Below are positions 7,264-15,147 of a stretch of 44,776 nucleotides of DNA, one piece after another (position 1 is the first letter of the stretch; each line of letters begins with the position of its first letter). This DNA is from Bifidobacterium callitrichos DSM 23973 (lineage in GTDB: Bacteria; Actinomycetota; Actinomycetes; Actinomycetales; Bifidobacteriaceae). Where the stretch lies: positions 1 to 44,776 of the forward strand of contig NZ_JGYS01000014.1 of NCBI RefSeq assembly GCF_000741175.1, written 5' to 3'. The position numbers and the translations under genes were made by a program. The notes below the pieces were generated by a model. That model saw only the letters and a program-made list of their open reading frames with translations, did no database searches and was not told where the DNA came from.

Positions 7264-7905
7264 ATGTCAAAAGATACGTTGCGCGTGGTTGCGGCTGCCG
7301 GTGTGTTGTCGGTGGTGTTGGGTTTGGGGGCGTGTTCGATGTCTGGTTCCGGGAATGCCGGCGCGTCGAACGGTGGTTCCTCCTCCTCGTCTTCGTCGTC
7401 TTCGACATCGGCGTCGTATGAGGCGGAATTGAAGCAGGCGTTGCAGTCGGCGTCGAACGATTTCGAGCGCGGTGTGTTGGAGCGCGCGGTCAAGGCCGGC
7501 AGGATCAGCGAGTCGGATTACCGCGAGGCGAACGAGAAGTACCAGGAATGCATGGCCGCCAAGGGTTATGACGTGGAGTTCGACACGGACCAGTCCACCG
7601 GGTTGATGCAGGAGCACATGAACACAGACGACAACTACGATTCGGCCAAGGCGAACGAGGACAGCATGGCGTGCGCAAAGGGCACGAACCTGCAGATCCG
7701 CGATCTGTACGAGCGAATGGCGCAGAACCCGTCGAACGCGGACGAGATCGAACTGGTCGTGGGTTGCCTGAAACGACGCAAGCTGGTGCCTGATTCGTTC
7801 ACGAAGCAGGATTACCTGACCGAGATGGACAAGCCCGAGGGGTCGTCGAAGCTGGACACGTCGTCGGACGCGTTCTCACAGTGCCTGGCGAACCCGAGCA
7901 AGTAA
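7264..7905 (+). CDS. Lipoprotein of the peptide/ABC locus
   Basis: A 213-residue lipoprotein with a signal peptide ending in the lipobox LGAC (Cys24), a Ser/Gly-rich linker (about 27-58), then a soluble helical domain with four further Cys (in ECMAAKGYDVE, MACAKG, VGCLKRR, SQCLANPSK), likely forming two disulfides outside the membrane. The start is ATG 7264 after AAAGGGA; an in-frame TTG at 7249 has no ribosome binding site. It sits between the peptide terminator and the MacA-like gene, 7-16 bp before the latter. Cysteine-bearing lipoproteins of this kind occur in actinobacteria without known function. Here it could be an immunity protein or an export partner; the sequence does not decide. 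Confidence 0.75.
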   Translation: MSKDTLRVVAAAGVLSVVLGLGACSMSGSGNAGASNGGSSSSSSSSSTSASYEAELKQALQSASNDFERGVLERAVKAGRISESDYREANEKYQECMAAKGYDVEFDTDQSTGLMQEHMNTDDNYDSAKANEDSMACAKGTNLQIRDLYERMAQNPSNADEIELVVGCLKRRKLVPDSFTKQDYLTEMDKPEGSSKLDTSSDAFSQCLANPSK

Positions 7906-7912
7906 GAGGGGA

Positions 7913-9016
7913 GTGGCGTTCGTGTTTCGATCGAAGACGAAGGATGGCCGCAAGCGTCGGCGGGTGGACGGTGTGGGATTCGTGGCGGCGTGTATGGCTG
8001 CGTGTCTGGCGGCGGGCATGGGCTTGGCCGTGGGGGTGGAGCGGATGGTGACGCCACCGTCCCTGTCGGCTTCCACGGATGCGGGGAGTCTCGCGTTGGG
8101 ATCGGAGGAGTTCGATGACGCGCGTTCCCTGAACGTGGACGTGACGACGTCGCCGGCCAGCGGGGTCACGTTCCCGGTGTCGGGCAGGGTCACGTTCGCG
8201 TCATGCCCCGCGGACGGCGTGGTGCGTTCGGGTTCGCACGAGTACGACGTGGACGGCGTCCCCTTGGTGAGCCTGCATACCGACACTCCCCTGTATCGTG
8301 ATCTGGCGTACGGGGACAAGGGCGACGACGTGAAGGCGCTGCAGAACGAGTTGACCGCGCTCGGCTATGGCGGTTCCCGGTCGGGCGTGTTCGACCGGGC
8401 CACATGGGCCGCGTGGCGGCGCCTGTATGCGGCGAACGCCGGCACGGCCGCGGCGGCGGCTGTGGTCCAGCAGGGCGCGTTCTCCCGCGCGTTGGCGGTG
8501 TGGCTGCCCGCGCAGGCGATGAGCGTGTCGTGCACGGCGTCGCTGGGTTCGACCGTGACCGGGGATTCGACGGATTCACCAGCGTTCCGCAGCATGGCTG
8601 GGGTCGCGTCGGTCAAGGCCGCGTCCCTGCCGGATGGCCGCATCCAGGGCGATCGCGTAGTCGAGATCAACGGCAGGGACTATCCCATCGGCGACGACGG
8701 CATCGTGTCGGATACGGCCGCATTGCAGGCGATGGCAGGATGGTCCACGTACACGGGCGCTCGCAAGGACGACGAGGACACCACGAGCGTGACCGTGACC
8801 TACAAGCTCAAGAAGCCGATCGGCGTGTACTCGGTGCCCGCGTCCGCCCTCACCGGGCTCAAGGGCAGCGAGGGATGCGTGGTCTCGACCGACGGCGCAA
8901 GCGTCAAGGCGCATGTGGCCGGCAGCTCGTTGGGGCGCACGCTGGTCACGATCGACGGCAAGGCGCCCGCGCGCATCAAGGCCGATCCGGGACAGGCGGC
9001 GTGCGATGCGCGTTGA
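7913..9016 (+). CDS. MacA-like adaptor with peptidoglycan-binding domain
   Basis: A 367-residue protein anchored by one N-terminal membrane segment (about 21-42). Residues 128-175 form a PG_binding_1 domain (YGDKGDDVKALQNELTALGYG, GVFDRATWAAW). The C-terminal part (YSVPASALTGLKGSEGCVVS, SSLGRTLVTIDG) resembles the membrane-proximal beta domain of HlyD/MacA adaptors. It would link the downstream ABC transporter to the cell wall. The first GTG at 7913 is only one or two bases from the AGAGGGGA ribosome binding site; the in-frame GTG at 7922 is better spaced and probably the true start. The 3' end overlaps the ATPase gene by 11 bp. Adaptor proteins that carry a wall-binding domain are seen in Gram-positive bacteria, and they suggest a machine acting at the septum or wall. 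Confidence 0.78.
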   Translation: MAFVFRSKTKDGRKRRRVDGVGFVAACMAACLAAGMGLAVGVERMVTPPSLSASTDAGSLALGSEEFDDARSLNVDVTTSPASGVTFPVSGRVTFASCPADGVVRSGSHEYDVDGVPLVSLHTDTPLYRDLAYGDKGDDVKALQNELTALGYGGSRSGVFDRATWAAWRRLYAANAGTAAAAAVVQQGAFSRALAVWLPAQAMSVSCTASLGSTVTGDSTDSPAFRSMAGVASVKAASLPDGRIQGDRVVEINGRDYPIGDDGIVSDTAALQAMAGWSTYTGARKDDEDTTSVTVTYKLKKPIGVYSVPASALTGLKGSEGCVVSTDGASVKAHVAGSSLGRTLVTIDGKAPARIKADPGQAACDAR

Positions 9017-9608
9017 CCTCGACCGCGTCGGCCACCGGTACGCCGACGGCCCGCTCCTGTTCCACGGCCTGACCGCAAGCCTCATGCCCGGGCATGTATA
9101 CGCGCTGACCGGGCCGAGCGGCGCGGGCAAATCCACGCTGCTCGGCATCATCGCCGGCTGGACCACGCCCGCCGAAGGCCGGGTGACCTGCCACGGCATC
9201 GACTCGATGCGCTGGATCTTCCAGAACCCGCACGGCGTGGCCCAACGCACCGCGATCGACCACGTCAGTCTGCCCCTGCTTGCCAAGGGACTCTCTCGCC
9301 ACGAGGCCGAGGAACAGGCACGCACGCTCATGGACCGGTTCAACCTGACCCGGGTCGCCGACCGCAGGTTCGCGGAACTGTCTGGCGGCGAGGCCCAGCG
9401 ACTCATGCTCGCCCGTGCATTCGCGGCCCAACCATCGCTCATGCTCGTGGACGAACCCACCGCCCAGCTCGACATGCACACCGCGTCCACGGTCAGCGAA
9501 TCCCTCTCCCATATCGCTCGCAACGACACGATCGTCGTGGTCTCCACACACGACCCGAACACGCGCGACGCGTGTACCGACATCATCGACCTGAAGAACT
9601 ACCAATGA
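9006..9608 (+). CDS. ABC transporter ATP-binding protein (MacB/LolD type)
   Basis: A short 200-residue ATPase: Walker A GPSGAGKST, Q-loop RWIFQNPHG, signature LSGGEAQ, Walker B LMLVDEPTAQLD, H-loop STHD. The start is ATG 9006, inside the last codons of the adaptor gene; the frame is open further upstream but that part is antisense-like Arg-rich noise. It overlaps the permease gene by 4 bp (ATGA). Together with the MacB-like permease and the adaptor it forms a complete mechanotransmission-type ABC system. Such systems export peptides or protect against them. The segment between Walker A and the Q-loop is shorter than in most LolD/MacB ATPases. Confidence 0.88.
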   Translation: MRVDLDRVGHRYADGPLLFHGLTASLMPGHVYALTGPSGAGKSTLLGIIAGWTTPAEGRVTCHGIDSMRWIFQNPHGVAQRTAIDHVSLPLLAKGLSRHEAEEQARTLMDRFNLTRVADRRFAELSGGEAQRLMLARAFAAQPSLMLVDEPTAQLDMHTASTVSESLSHIARNDTIVVVSTHDPNTRDACTDIIDLKNYQ

Positions 9609-10702
9609 ACCACACCACGATGCAAGCAACCTCCGTCATCTCCGAGGCATGGCGCTCCATCACCAGCGGCGCCGCCCGCCTCGCCCCGGCTGTCCTCGCC
9701 CTAGCCCTGACCGCCGCCGGCATGGGCGTCATGGACATCGCCGCCGGCTCGGCCATCCTCGACCAGGCAAGCGCATACCGTCAATCCGGTGCCAACATCC
9801 TCGTGCTCAACGCGCCCGACGGCATCGACGCGGCATCCTGCGAACGCCTTGCCAGCCTCACGGGCGTCCAGGCTGCCGGCGCGATCCGAGAAACCGATCC
9901 GCTCACTCTCGCCGCTCTTCCCGACACCACCACGCCCCTCTACCAGATCACCCCGGGACTGGCCAAACTCCTCGACACGAAACAGGGCACGAACACGACC
10001 GGGCTGATCGCATCCCAACAAGTCGCCGAAACGCTCGGCACTTCCACCGGCGGCACGATCGGCCTCGCCGACGGGCGCACCGCGCGCGTCAAGGGCGTCT
10101 ACCAATACCCCGACGACGGTCGCACTCCCGGATACGCGTACGCGCTCATGGAGGAAACACCCGCCACTGGCACGTTCGACGCCTGCTGGGCCAAGACCTG
10201 GCCGCAAACCGACCAGACCCGCAACGCCCTATGGTCAACCCTCACCCCGAACGCGAAAACCACCGGCAACGACGCGCCCACCCTCGGCCAGCTCAACACC
10301 ACCAAGGGCGACGGCTTCGACGGACAAACCCTCTACCGGCAACGCTCCACACGCATCCTGCCCGCCTTCGGCGGGCTCATCGCCCTCGCCATCGGATACC
10401 TGCTCATACGCGGCCGTCGACTCGAAATCGCCTCCGCACTGCACTGCGGCGTTCCTAAACCCGCGCTCGTCACGCAGATCATCATCGAAACCGGCATCAC
10501 CATCCTGCTCGCCACCGCCATCATCCTGCCAATCGACATGACCACCGCCAGACTCCTCATCGACACCACCGATCGAACCGCCGTCACCCTCAACGCCATC
10601 CAAACCACCATCACCACCATCACCGCCTACCTGCTCGCCACCGCCATCACCACCCTCAGCATCAAAGAACGACATCTCTTCACCTACTTCAAAGAACGTT
10701 GA
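9605..10702 (+). CDS. MacB/FtsX-like ABC permease
   Basis: A 365-residue permease with the MacB layout: one N-terminal membrane segment (about 20-42), an extracytoplasmic domain of about 200 residues (QSGANILVLNAPDG at its start), then three C-terminal membrane segments (ILPAFGGLIALAIGYLLI, IIIETGITILLATAIIL, TTITAYLLATAITTLS). The start codon overlaps the ATPase stop by 4 bp. It probably works with the ATPase at 9006, the adaptor at 7913 and the lipoprotein at 7264. It is smaller than Gram-negative MacB, which fuses ATPase and permease; the split form is usual in Gram-positive bacteria. The cargo may be the peptide encoded at 6866, or it may be a peptide the cell must resist. Confidence 0.82.
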   Translation: MNHTTMQATSVISEAWRSITSGAARLAPAVLALALTAAGMGVMDIAAGSAILDQASAYRQSGANILVLNAPDGIDAASCERLASLTGVQAAGAIRETDPLTLAALPDTTTPLYQITPGLAKLLDTKQGTNTTGLIASQQVAETLGTSTGGTIGLADGRTARVKGVYQYPDDGRTPGYAYALMEETPATGTFDACWAKTWPQTDQTRNALWSTLTPNAKTTGNDAPTLGQLNTTKGDGFDGQTLYRQRSTRILPAFGGLIALAIGYLLIRGRRLEIASALHCGVPKPALVTQIIIETGITILLATAIILPIDMTTARLLIDTTDRTAVTLNAIQTTITTITAYLLATAITTLSIKERHLFTYFKER

Positions 10703-10907
10703 GATAGTTCGATGATCTTCACTTCCGGGATTGCCGTTTAATGTAATCAGGGGCGCAAGGTGCTCGTTGAAATGTGCCCGCTTGCTTCCATGCCCGCTTC
10801 CATGCCCGCAGTTCGTCAGTGATTTTACGCCGTAGCATCCTTGTTCTCCTTGCAGATGGTGATGGTGTGGCGATTTCCCTTATAAGAGCAGTGCTTAGGG
10901 CGCCGTA
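10703..10907. other. Non-coding stretch after the permease
   Basis: I see no gene here. A near-duplication (CTTCCATGCCCGC at 10785-10808) and one CCCGCAGTTCG resembling the downstream repeat are the only structures noticed. Confidence 0.4.
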
Positions 10908-10993
10908 TGTGCAAAATGCCGCAGTTCGAATCGGCGTTTTTGTGCAAAATGCCGCAGTTCAAAATGGCGTTTTTGTGCAAAATGCCGCAGTTC
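10908..10993 (+). repeat. 33-bp tandem repeat with nested hairpins (2.6 copies)
   Basis: A 20-bp core starting TGTGCAAAATGCCGCAG recurs identically at 10908, 10941 and 10974, exactly 33 bp apart. The 13 bp between cores end in GGCGTTTT, which pairs with AAAATGCC of the core, so each unit can form an 8- to 9-bp hairpin followed by a T-run. The array could act as tandem terminators, or it is a Bifidobacterium dispersed repeat. It runs up against the 5' end of the small membrane-protein gene. Confidence 0.85.
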
Positions 10994-11138
10994 GGGGGAG
11001 TGTGATCGGCGATCCACCTCGGATCAGCAGACGCAGTCCAAGCGGTCGAGTGGCGAATCTCAATCGCAATCCGGGAAACAGGACCGAACCGAGCGCCGCC
11101 GCAACCGGTACGCAACCATAGCGTTCCTGTGCGCGATC

Positions 11139-11516
11139 GTGGGGGTGGCATACCCGGCGATCGCACCCGCTGCGTGGGTCGACCCGCGTTGGATACCGGC
11201 GGCCCCCGTCGTCACGGCGCTGTTCGCGCTGCTCGCCATCTCGATCTATGTGCGCAATCGCAGGAACGGCGGTCTGGTCCGTGCGATCATCGCGCTGCTG
11301 TGCGCGGGCGGGCTGATGAGCGGGATGATCGAAACGAGCCACGGGTCGATTGTCGTTCACCCGCTCGACGGCATGAACATCTCCGTGCCGGGCGTTATCG
11401 ACATCACGGCCTCGCAGGGTCCGCAACCATCGGACGGCGAGACCCGTGACACCGTGATCCACGACAATGAGATCGTGCTGATTTATGAGCGGGTGCCGGG
11501 GCCGGCCGCGGTGTAG
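11139..11516 (+). CDS. Small membrane protein, start unclear (possibly 5'-truncated)
   Basis: From GTG 11139 the frame gives 125 residues with membrane segments near WIPAAPVVTALFALLAISIYV and LVRAIIALLCAGGLMSG and a hydrophilic C-terminal tail. The frame is open and protein-like far upstream: a Gln/Ser/Arg-rich segment from about 11001, then RNRYATIAFLCAIVG, which completes a first membrane helix that GTG 11139 would cut in half. No ATG, GTG or TTG exists in this frame between the stop at 10896 and 11139. Upstream the frame runs into the 33-bp repeat array. The gene may have lost its start when the repeats arose, or may start at an unusual codon. No family was recognised. Confidence 0.5.
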   Translation: MGVAYPAIAPAAWVDPRWIPAAPVVTALFALLAISIYVRNRRNGGLVRAIIALLCAGGLMSGMIETSHGSIVVHPLDGMNISVPGVIDITASQGPQPSDGETRDTVIHDNEIVLIYERVPGPAAV

Positions 11517-11552
11517 TCGTCCCAGTCGTCCCAGTCGTCCCAGTCGTCCCAC
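11517..11552 (+). repeat. 9-bp tandem repeat, four copies
   Basis: Four tandem copies of TCGTCCCAG (the last ends in C) start directly after the stop of the small membrane-protein gene. No function is apparent. Confidence 0.8.
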
Positions 11553-11617
11553 AGCCGTCCGGGTTTCGGGGGTGGAGCTTCACCGTTTGTTCGTTTCGGG
11601 GCGTTACTCTGGTGCGC

Positions 11618-12841
11618 ATGGAACTTGAGCCGTTGGTCAGCATCATCATCCCGATCTACAAGGTTGCGCGGTTCCTCGACGCATGCGTCGAGAGCGTGAC
11701 GGCGCAGACCTACCGCAATCTGGAGATCCTGCTCGTCGACGACGGATCGCCCGACGAATGCCCTGCGATGTGCGACGCGTGGGCCGAACGCGACTCGCGC
11801 GTACGCGTCATCCACAAGCCCAACGGCGGCCTGTCCGACGCGCGCAACGCCGGCATCGCGCATGCCACCGGCGACTACATCTACTTCGCCGACTCCGACG
11901 ACGCCATCGCGCCGAACCTCGTCGAGGACTGTCTCGACGCGATGCGCAAGTATGACGCCGACCTCGTGATGTTCAAGTTCGACACGATCTCCGAGTCCGG
12001 CAAGACGCTGCTGTCCGACTACCGTCACAACGATTTCGACCAGGTGCAGGTGCTTACGCCGGTCGAGGCGATCAAGATGCAGGTCAAGGCGGAGATCGAC
12101 GGCTATTTCTGGGCGTTCCTCGCGCCCGCGTCGACCTATCAGGGCACGGGATTCTCGTTCCCCGTAGGCCGCAAGATCGAGGATCTCTCGCGCATCTGCA
12201 ACGTGATCGGCGCCGCGACGCGCGTCGTGCGCATCCCCGAGGTGCTCTACCACTACCGCATGCGCGGCGGGTCGATCACCGCCACCGCCGATCCCAAGCT
12301 CATGCGCGACTGGATGAAGGCCGCCGACGATCGCGAGGAGTACATCGACGAGCGATTCCCCGAGCTCAAGGGGTTCATGAAGCTCCAGCAGCTCAACTTC
12401 TTCGCGAACCTCGACTACGAGACGATGCGTCAGTCGCTGATCGCCGGACTCAAGATCGACCCCGAGGACGCGGACGCCCTGCGCCGGCGTATCGACGGAC
12501 TGCGCAGCGACGTCGAGAAGGATGACAGCGAGACGATTCCGGACGCGCTGCTCGAACTGCTCGGCATTCTGAAGCTGGCCGTCGCCAACGGGGTGAACGG
12601 GCTGGTCGAGGGCGCGGCGATGCCGGTGGGTGCCGTGCCGGTTCGGCCGGGCGCCTCCGGCGGCTCCGTCGCCTCCGGCGCGGGGGCGATCGAGTCGACG
12701 GGGAAGGACAAGTCGGATGGATCGGATGAGAGGCCGTCGCTGTCCGACCTGTTCCGCGACATGCGCGAGGACTGGCGTCAGATGCGCATCCAGTGGGTCG
12801 ACGCGATGCAGAATGCGGTCGAGGAGCGTCAGCGGGATTGA
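11618..12841 (+). CDS. Family 2 glycosyltransferase
   Basis: A 407-residue GT-A fold enzyme: nucleotide-sugar motif PLVSIIIPIYKVARF at the start, VDDGSPDE (Asp41-Asp42), GGLSDARNAGI, and the metal-binding DSDD at 92-95. Residues beyond about 230 form a helical region, then a low-complexity Gly/Ala/Ser/Val stretch (GASGGSVASGAGAIES), then a charged C-terminal helix (LFRDMREDWRQMRIQWVDAMQ). Such enzymes transfer sugars to cell-surface polysaccharides or lipids; donor and acceptor cannot be told. GTG 11612 is an alternative start two codons upstream. It stands alone on this strand, with no neighbouring polysaccharide genes. There is no obvious terminator before the next promoter. Confidence 0.88.
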   Translation: MELEPLVSIIIPIYKVARFLDACVESVTAQTYRNLEILLVDDGSPDECPAMCDAWAERDSRVRVIHKPNGGLSDARNAGIAHATGDYIYFADSDDAIAPNLVEDCLDAMRKYDADLVMFKFDTISESGKTLLSDYRHNDFDQVQVLTPVEAIKMQVKAEIDGYFWAFLAPASTYQGTGFSFPVGRKIEDLSRICNVIGAATRVVRIPEVLYHYRMRGGSITATADPKLMRDWMKAADDREEYIDERFPELKGFMKLQQLNFFANLDYETMRQSLIAGLKIDPEDADALRRRIDGLRSDVEKDDSETIPDALLELLGILKLAVANGVNGLVEGAAMPVGAVPVRPGASGGSVASGAGAIESTGKDKSDGSDERPSLSDLFRDMREDWRQMRIQWVDAMQNAVEERQRD

Positions 12842-13211
12842 ACGGCTCGGCTCGGCTGGGTTGGCTCGGTCAGGTTGGCTCGGATTGGCGTCGGTCGGCG
12901 TTCGGCGTGATGTGTGATTCGCGTCACGTCGAGTAGCCGATTTTCTGTGTGCGACACGCCGTTGCGTTTGCGCAAAACGCTTGCGAAAGCGCTTTCCTTG
13001 ATTCGGTCGATAAACCGTGTATAGTGAAGCGCAGGCTCGACGGAGGAGTCCGGAGGGTCCGCAATAAGTAAACGCCGAGGTTTGCGGTTTACCGGATGTT
13101 GCAGTGATGCGGCGGAAGGTGACGAACGGATCAAAGCACAGAAAGTAAAGCAACCAGTAATCCCTTTACAACGGATCGTGAGGCACGTACCTGCCTCTGA
13201 AAGGATGAACA
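12842..13211 (+). promoter_or_regulatory. Sugar-ATPase promoter with LacI-type operator
   Basis: A perfect palindrome GAAAGCGCTTTC (12985-12996), with the CG centre typical of LacI-family operators, overlaps the upstream edge of a promoter: TTGATT (12998-13003), 16-bp spacer, TATAGT (13020-13025). A second palindrome, TTTGCGCAAA (12967-12976), lies just upstream. The leader to the ATG is about 180 bases. LacI-type sugar repression is inferred. Nothing gene-like was seen in the rest of the stretch. Confidence 0.7.
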
Positions 13212-14339
<1,128 letters not shown>

Positions 14340-14475
14340 GACCGGCTCCACGCCAATCGCTTCCGGTAGTCGGCTGCCGCCGGTTCGGTCCGCGCGACCG
14401 GCCGGCGGTGTCCGCCGGGTTCGCGATTGCCGATTACAGACTTGGCCGAACAGCTGTTGGTTCGGTCAACCATTA

Positions 14476-14512
14476 AACGAGACGTCTCTCTTCCTCTCTA
14501 TTCCGTCTCGTT
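14476..14512 (+). repeat. Inverted repeat before the sugar-ATPase terminator
   Basis: AACGAGACG (14476-14484) pairs with CGTCTCGTT (14504-14512) over 9 bp. It ends 3 bp before the terminator stem and may stabilise the transcript end. Confidence 0.6.
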
Positions 14513-14515
14513 GAA

Positions 14516-14547
14516 GAAGCCCCGCTATGTTGCGGGGCTTCTTTTTT
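14516..14547 (+). terminator. Strong intrinsic terminator of the sugar ATPase gene
   Basis: A 10-bp stem GAAGCCCCGC/GCGGGGCTTC with a six-base loop is followed by TTTTTT. It lies 176 bp after the stop. Confidence 0.92.
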
Positions 14548-14601
14548 GGGCGCGATGTTGGTGTTATGTCGCGTTGCGCTGCGGTGTGGCGCGATGTGGC
14601 G

Positions 14602-14685
14602 CCCATGTTTCCTGTGGGGTGTCCCATGTTTCCTGTGGGGTGTCCCTGTCTCCCAAGGGGTGCCCCCTGTCTCCCGTGGGTGCCC
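14602..14685 (+). repeat. Tandem 20-21-bp repeats
   Basis: Two identical 21-bp units (14602-14622, 14623-14643; CCCATGTTTCCTGTGGGGTG core) are followed by two diverged units (CCCTGTCTCCCAAGGGGTGC and a CCGTGGG version). The region has no gene. It leads into the symmetric array at 14737. Confidence 0.8.
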
Positions 14686-14736
14686 TTGACGCGGTTTCCC
14701 ATGGTGTAGTTTCCGGTACCATCGCGCGGTGTCTTT

Positions 14737-14842
14737 CCCATGAAGCGGTGAAATCCCCATGACGCGGTGACGCAAAACGGCGGAATCATGCGGTTTTAGG
14801 AAAACGGCTCACCGCGTCATGGGAAAGTCACCGCGTCATGCG
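14737..14842 (+). repeat. Symmetric array of four 15-bp sites
   Basis: CCCATGACGCGGTGA lies at 14756-14770, with a one-base variant at 14737-14751. Its reverse complement lies at 14809-14823, with a near-copy at 14828-14842. The direct spacing is 19 bp on both sides, so the array is mirror-symmetric about 14790. The rest of 14843-15147 has a 20-bp duplication (14881-14920, TGGAGGG[T/G]GCGCATGTCACC) and no gene. It lies upstream of the P1B-type ATPase and could be its operator region. Confidence 0.8.
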
Positions 14843-15147
14843 TGCACAGACCGCGCGATGGAAGGGCATCGGAGCTTCGTGGAGGGTGCGCATGTCACCA
14901 TGGAGGGGCGCATGTCACCGTGAGTTGTTACAGTGCCAATGAAAACTGAATAACGAATTTTTACGCCGTGTATCGTGCGCATCATGCACTTGGCTTCTGT
15001 GGTACGGGAGCCGACGTGTTGCATGCGTCGATGGGTTAACAAGGCGTGACCGCATAGTCGTGCGGCACGTTTGCGAACCATCCGATCCGATACCGGGGGA
15101 TTGCCAGCAACGAAGCCGTGCGGCCCTGACCAGCGTAAGGAAAACCG

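Noticed and set aside
10774..11121. Small protein made of VQNAAV repeats
   Set aside because: It arises from translating the 33-bp DNA repeat (33 is a multiple of three), has no ribosome binding site, and the opposite strand gives an equally repetitive product.
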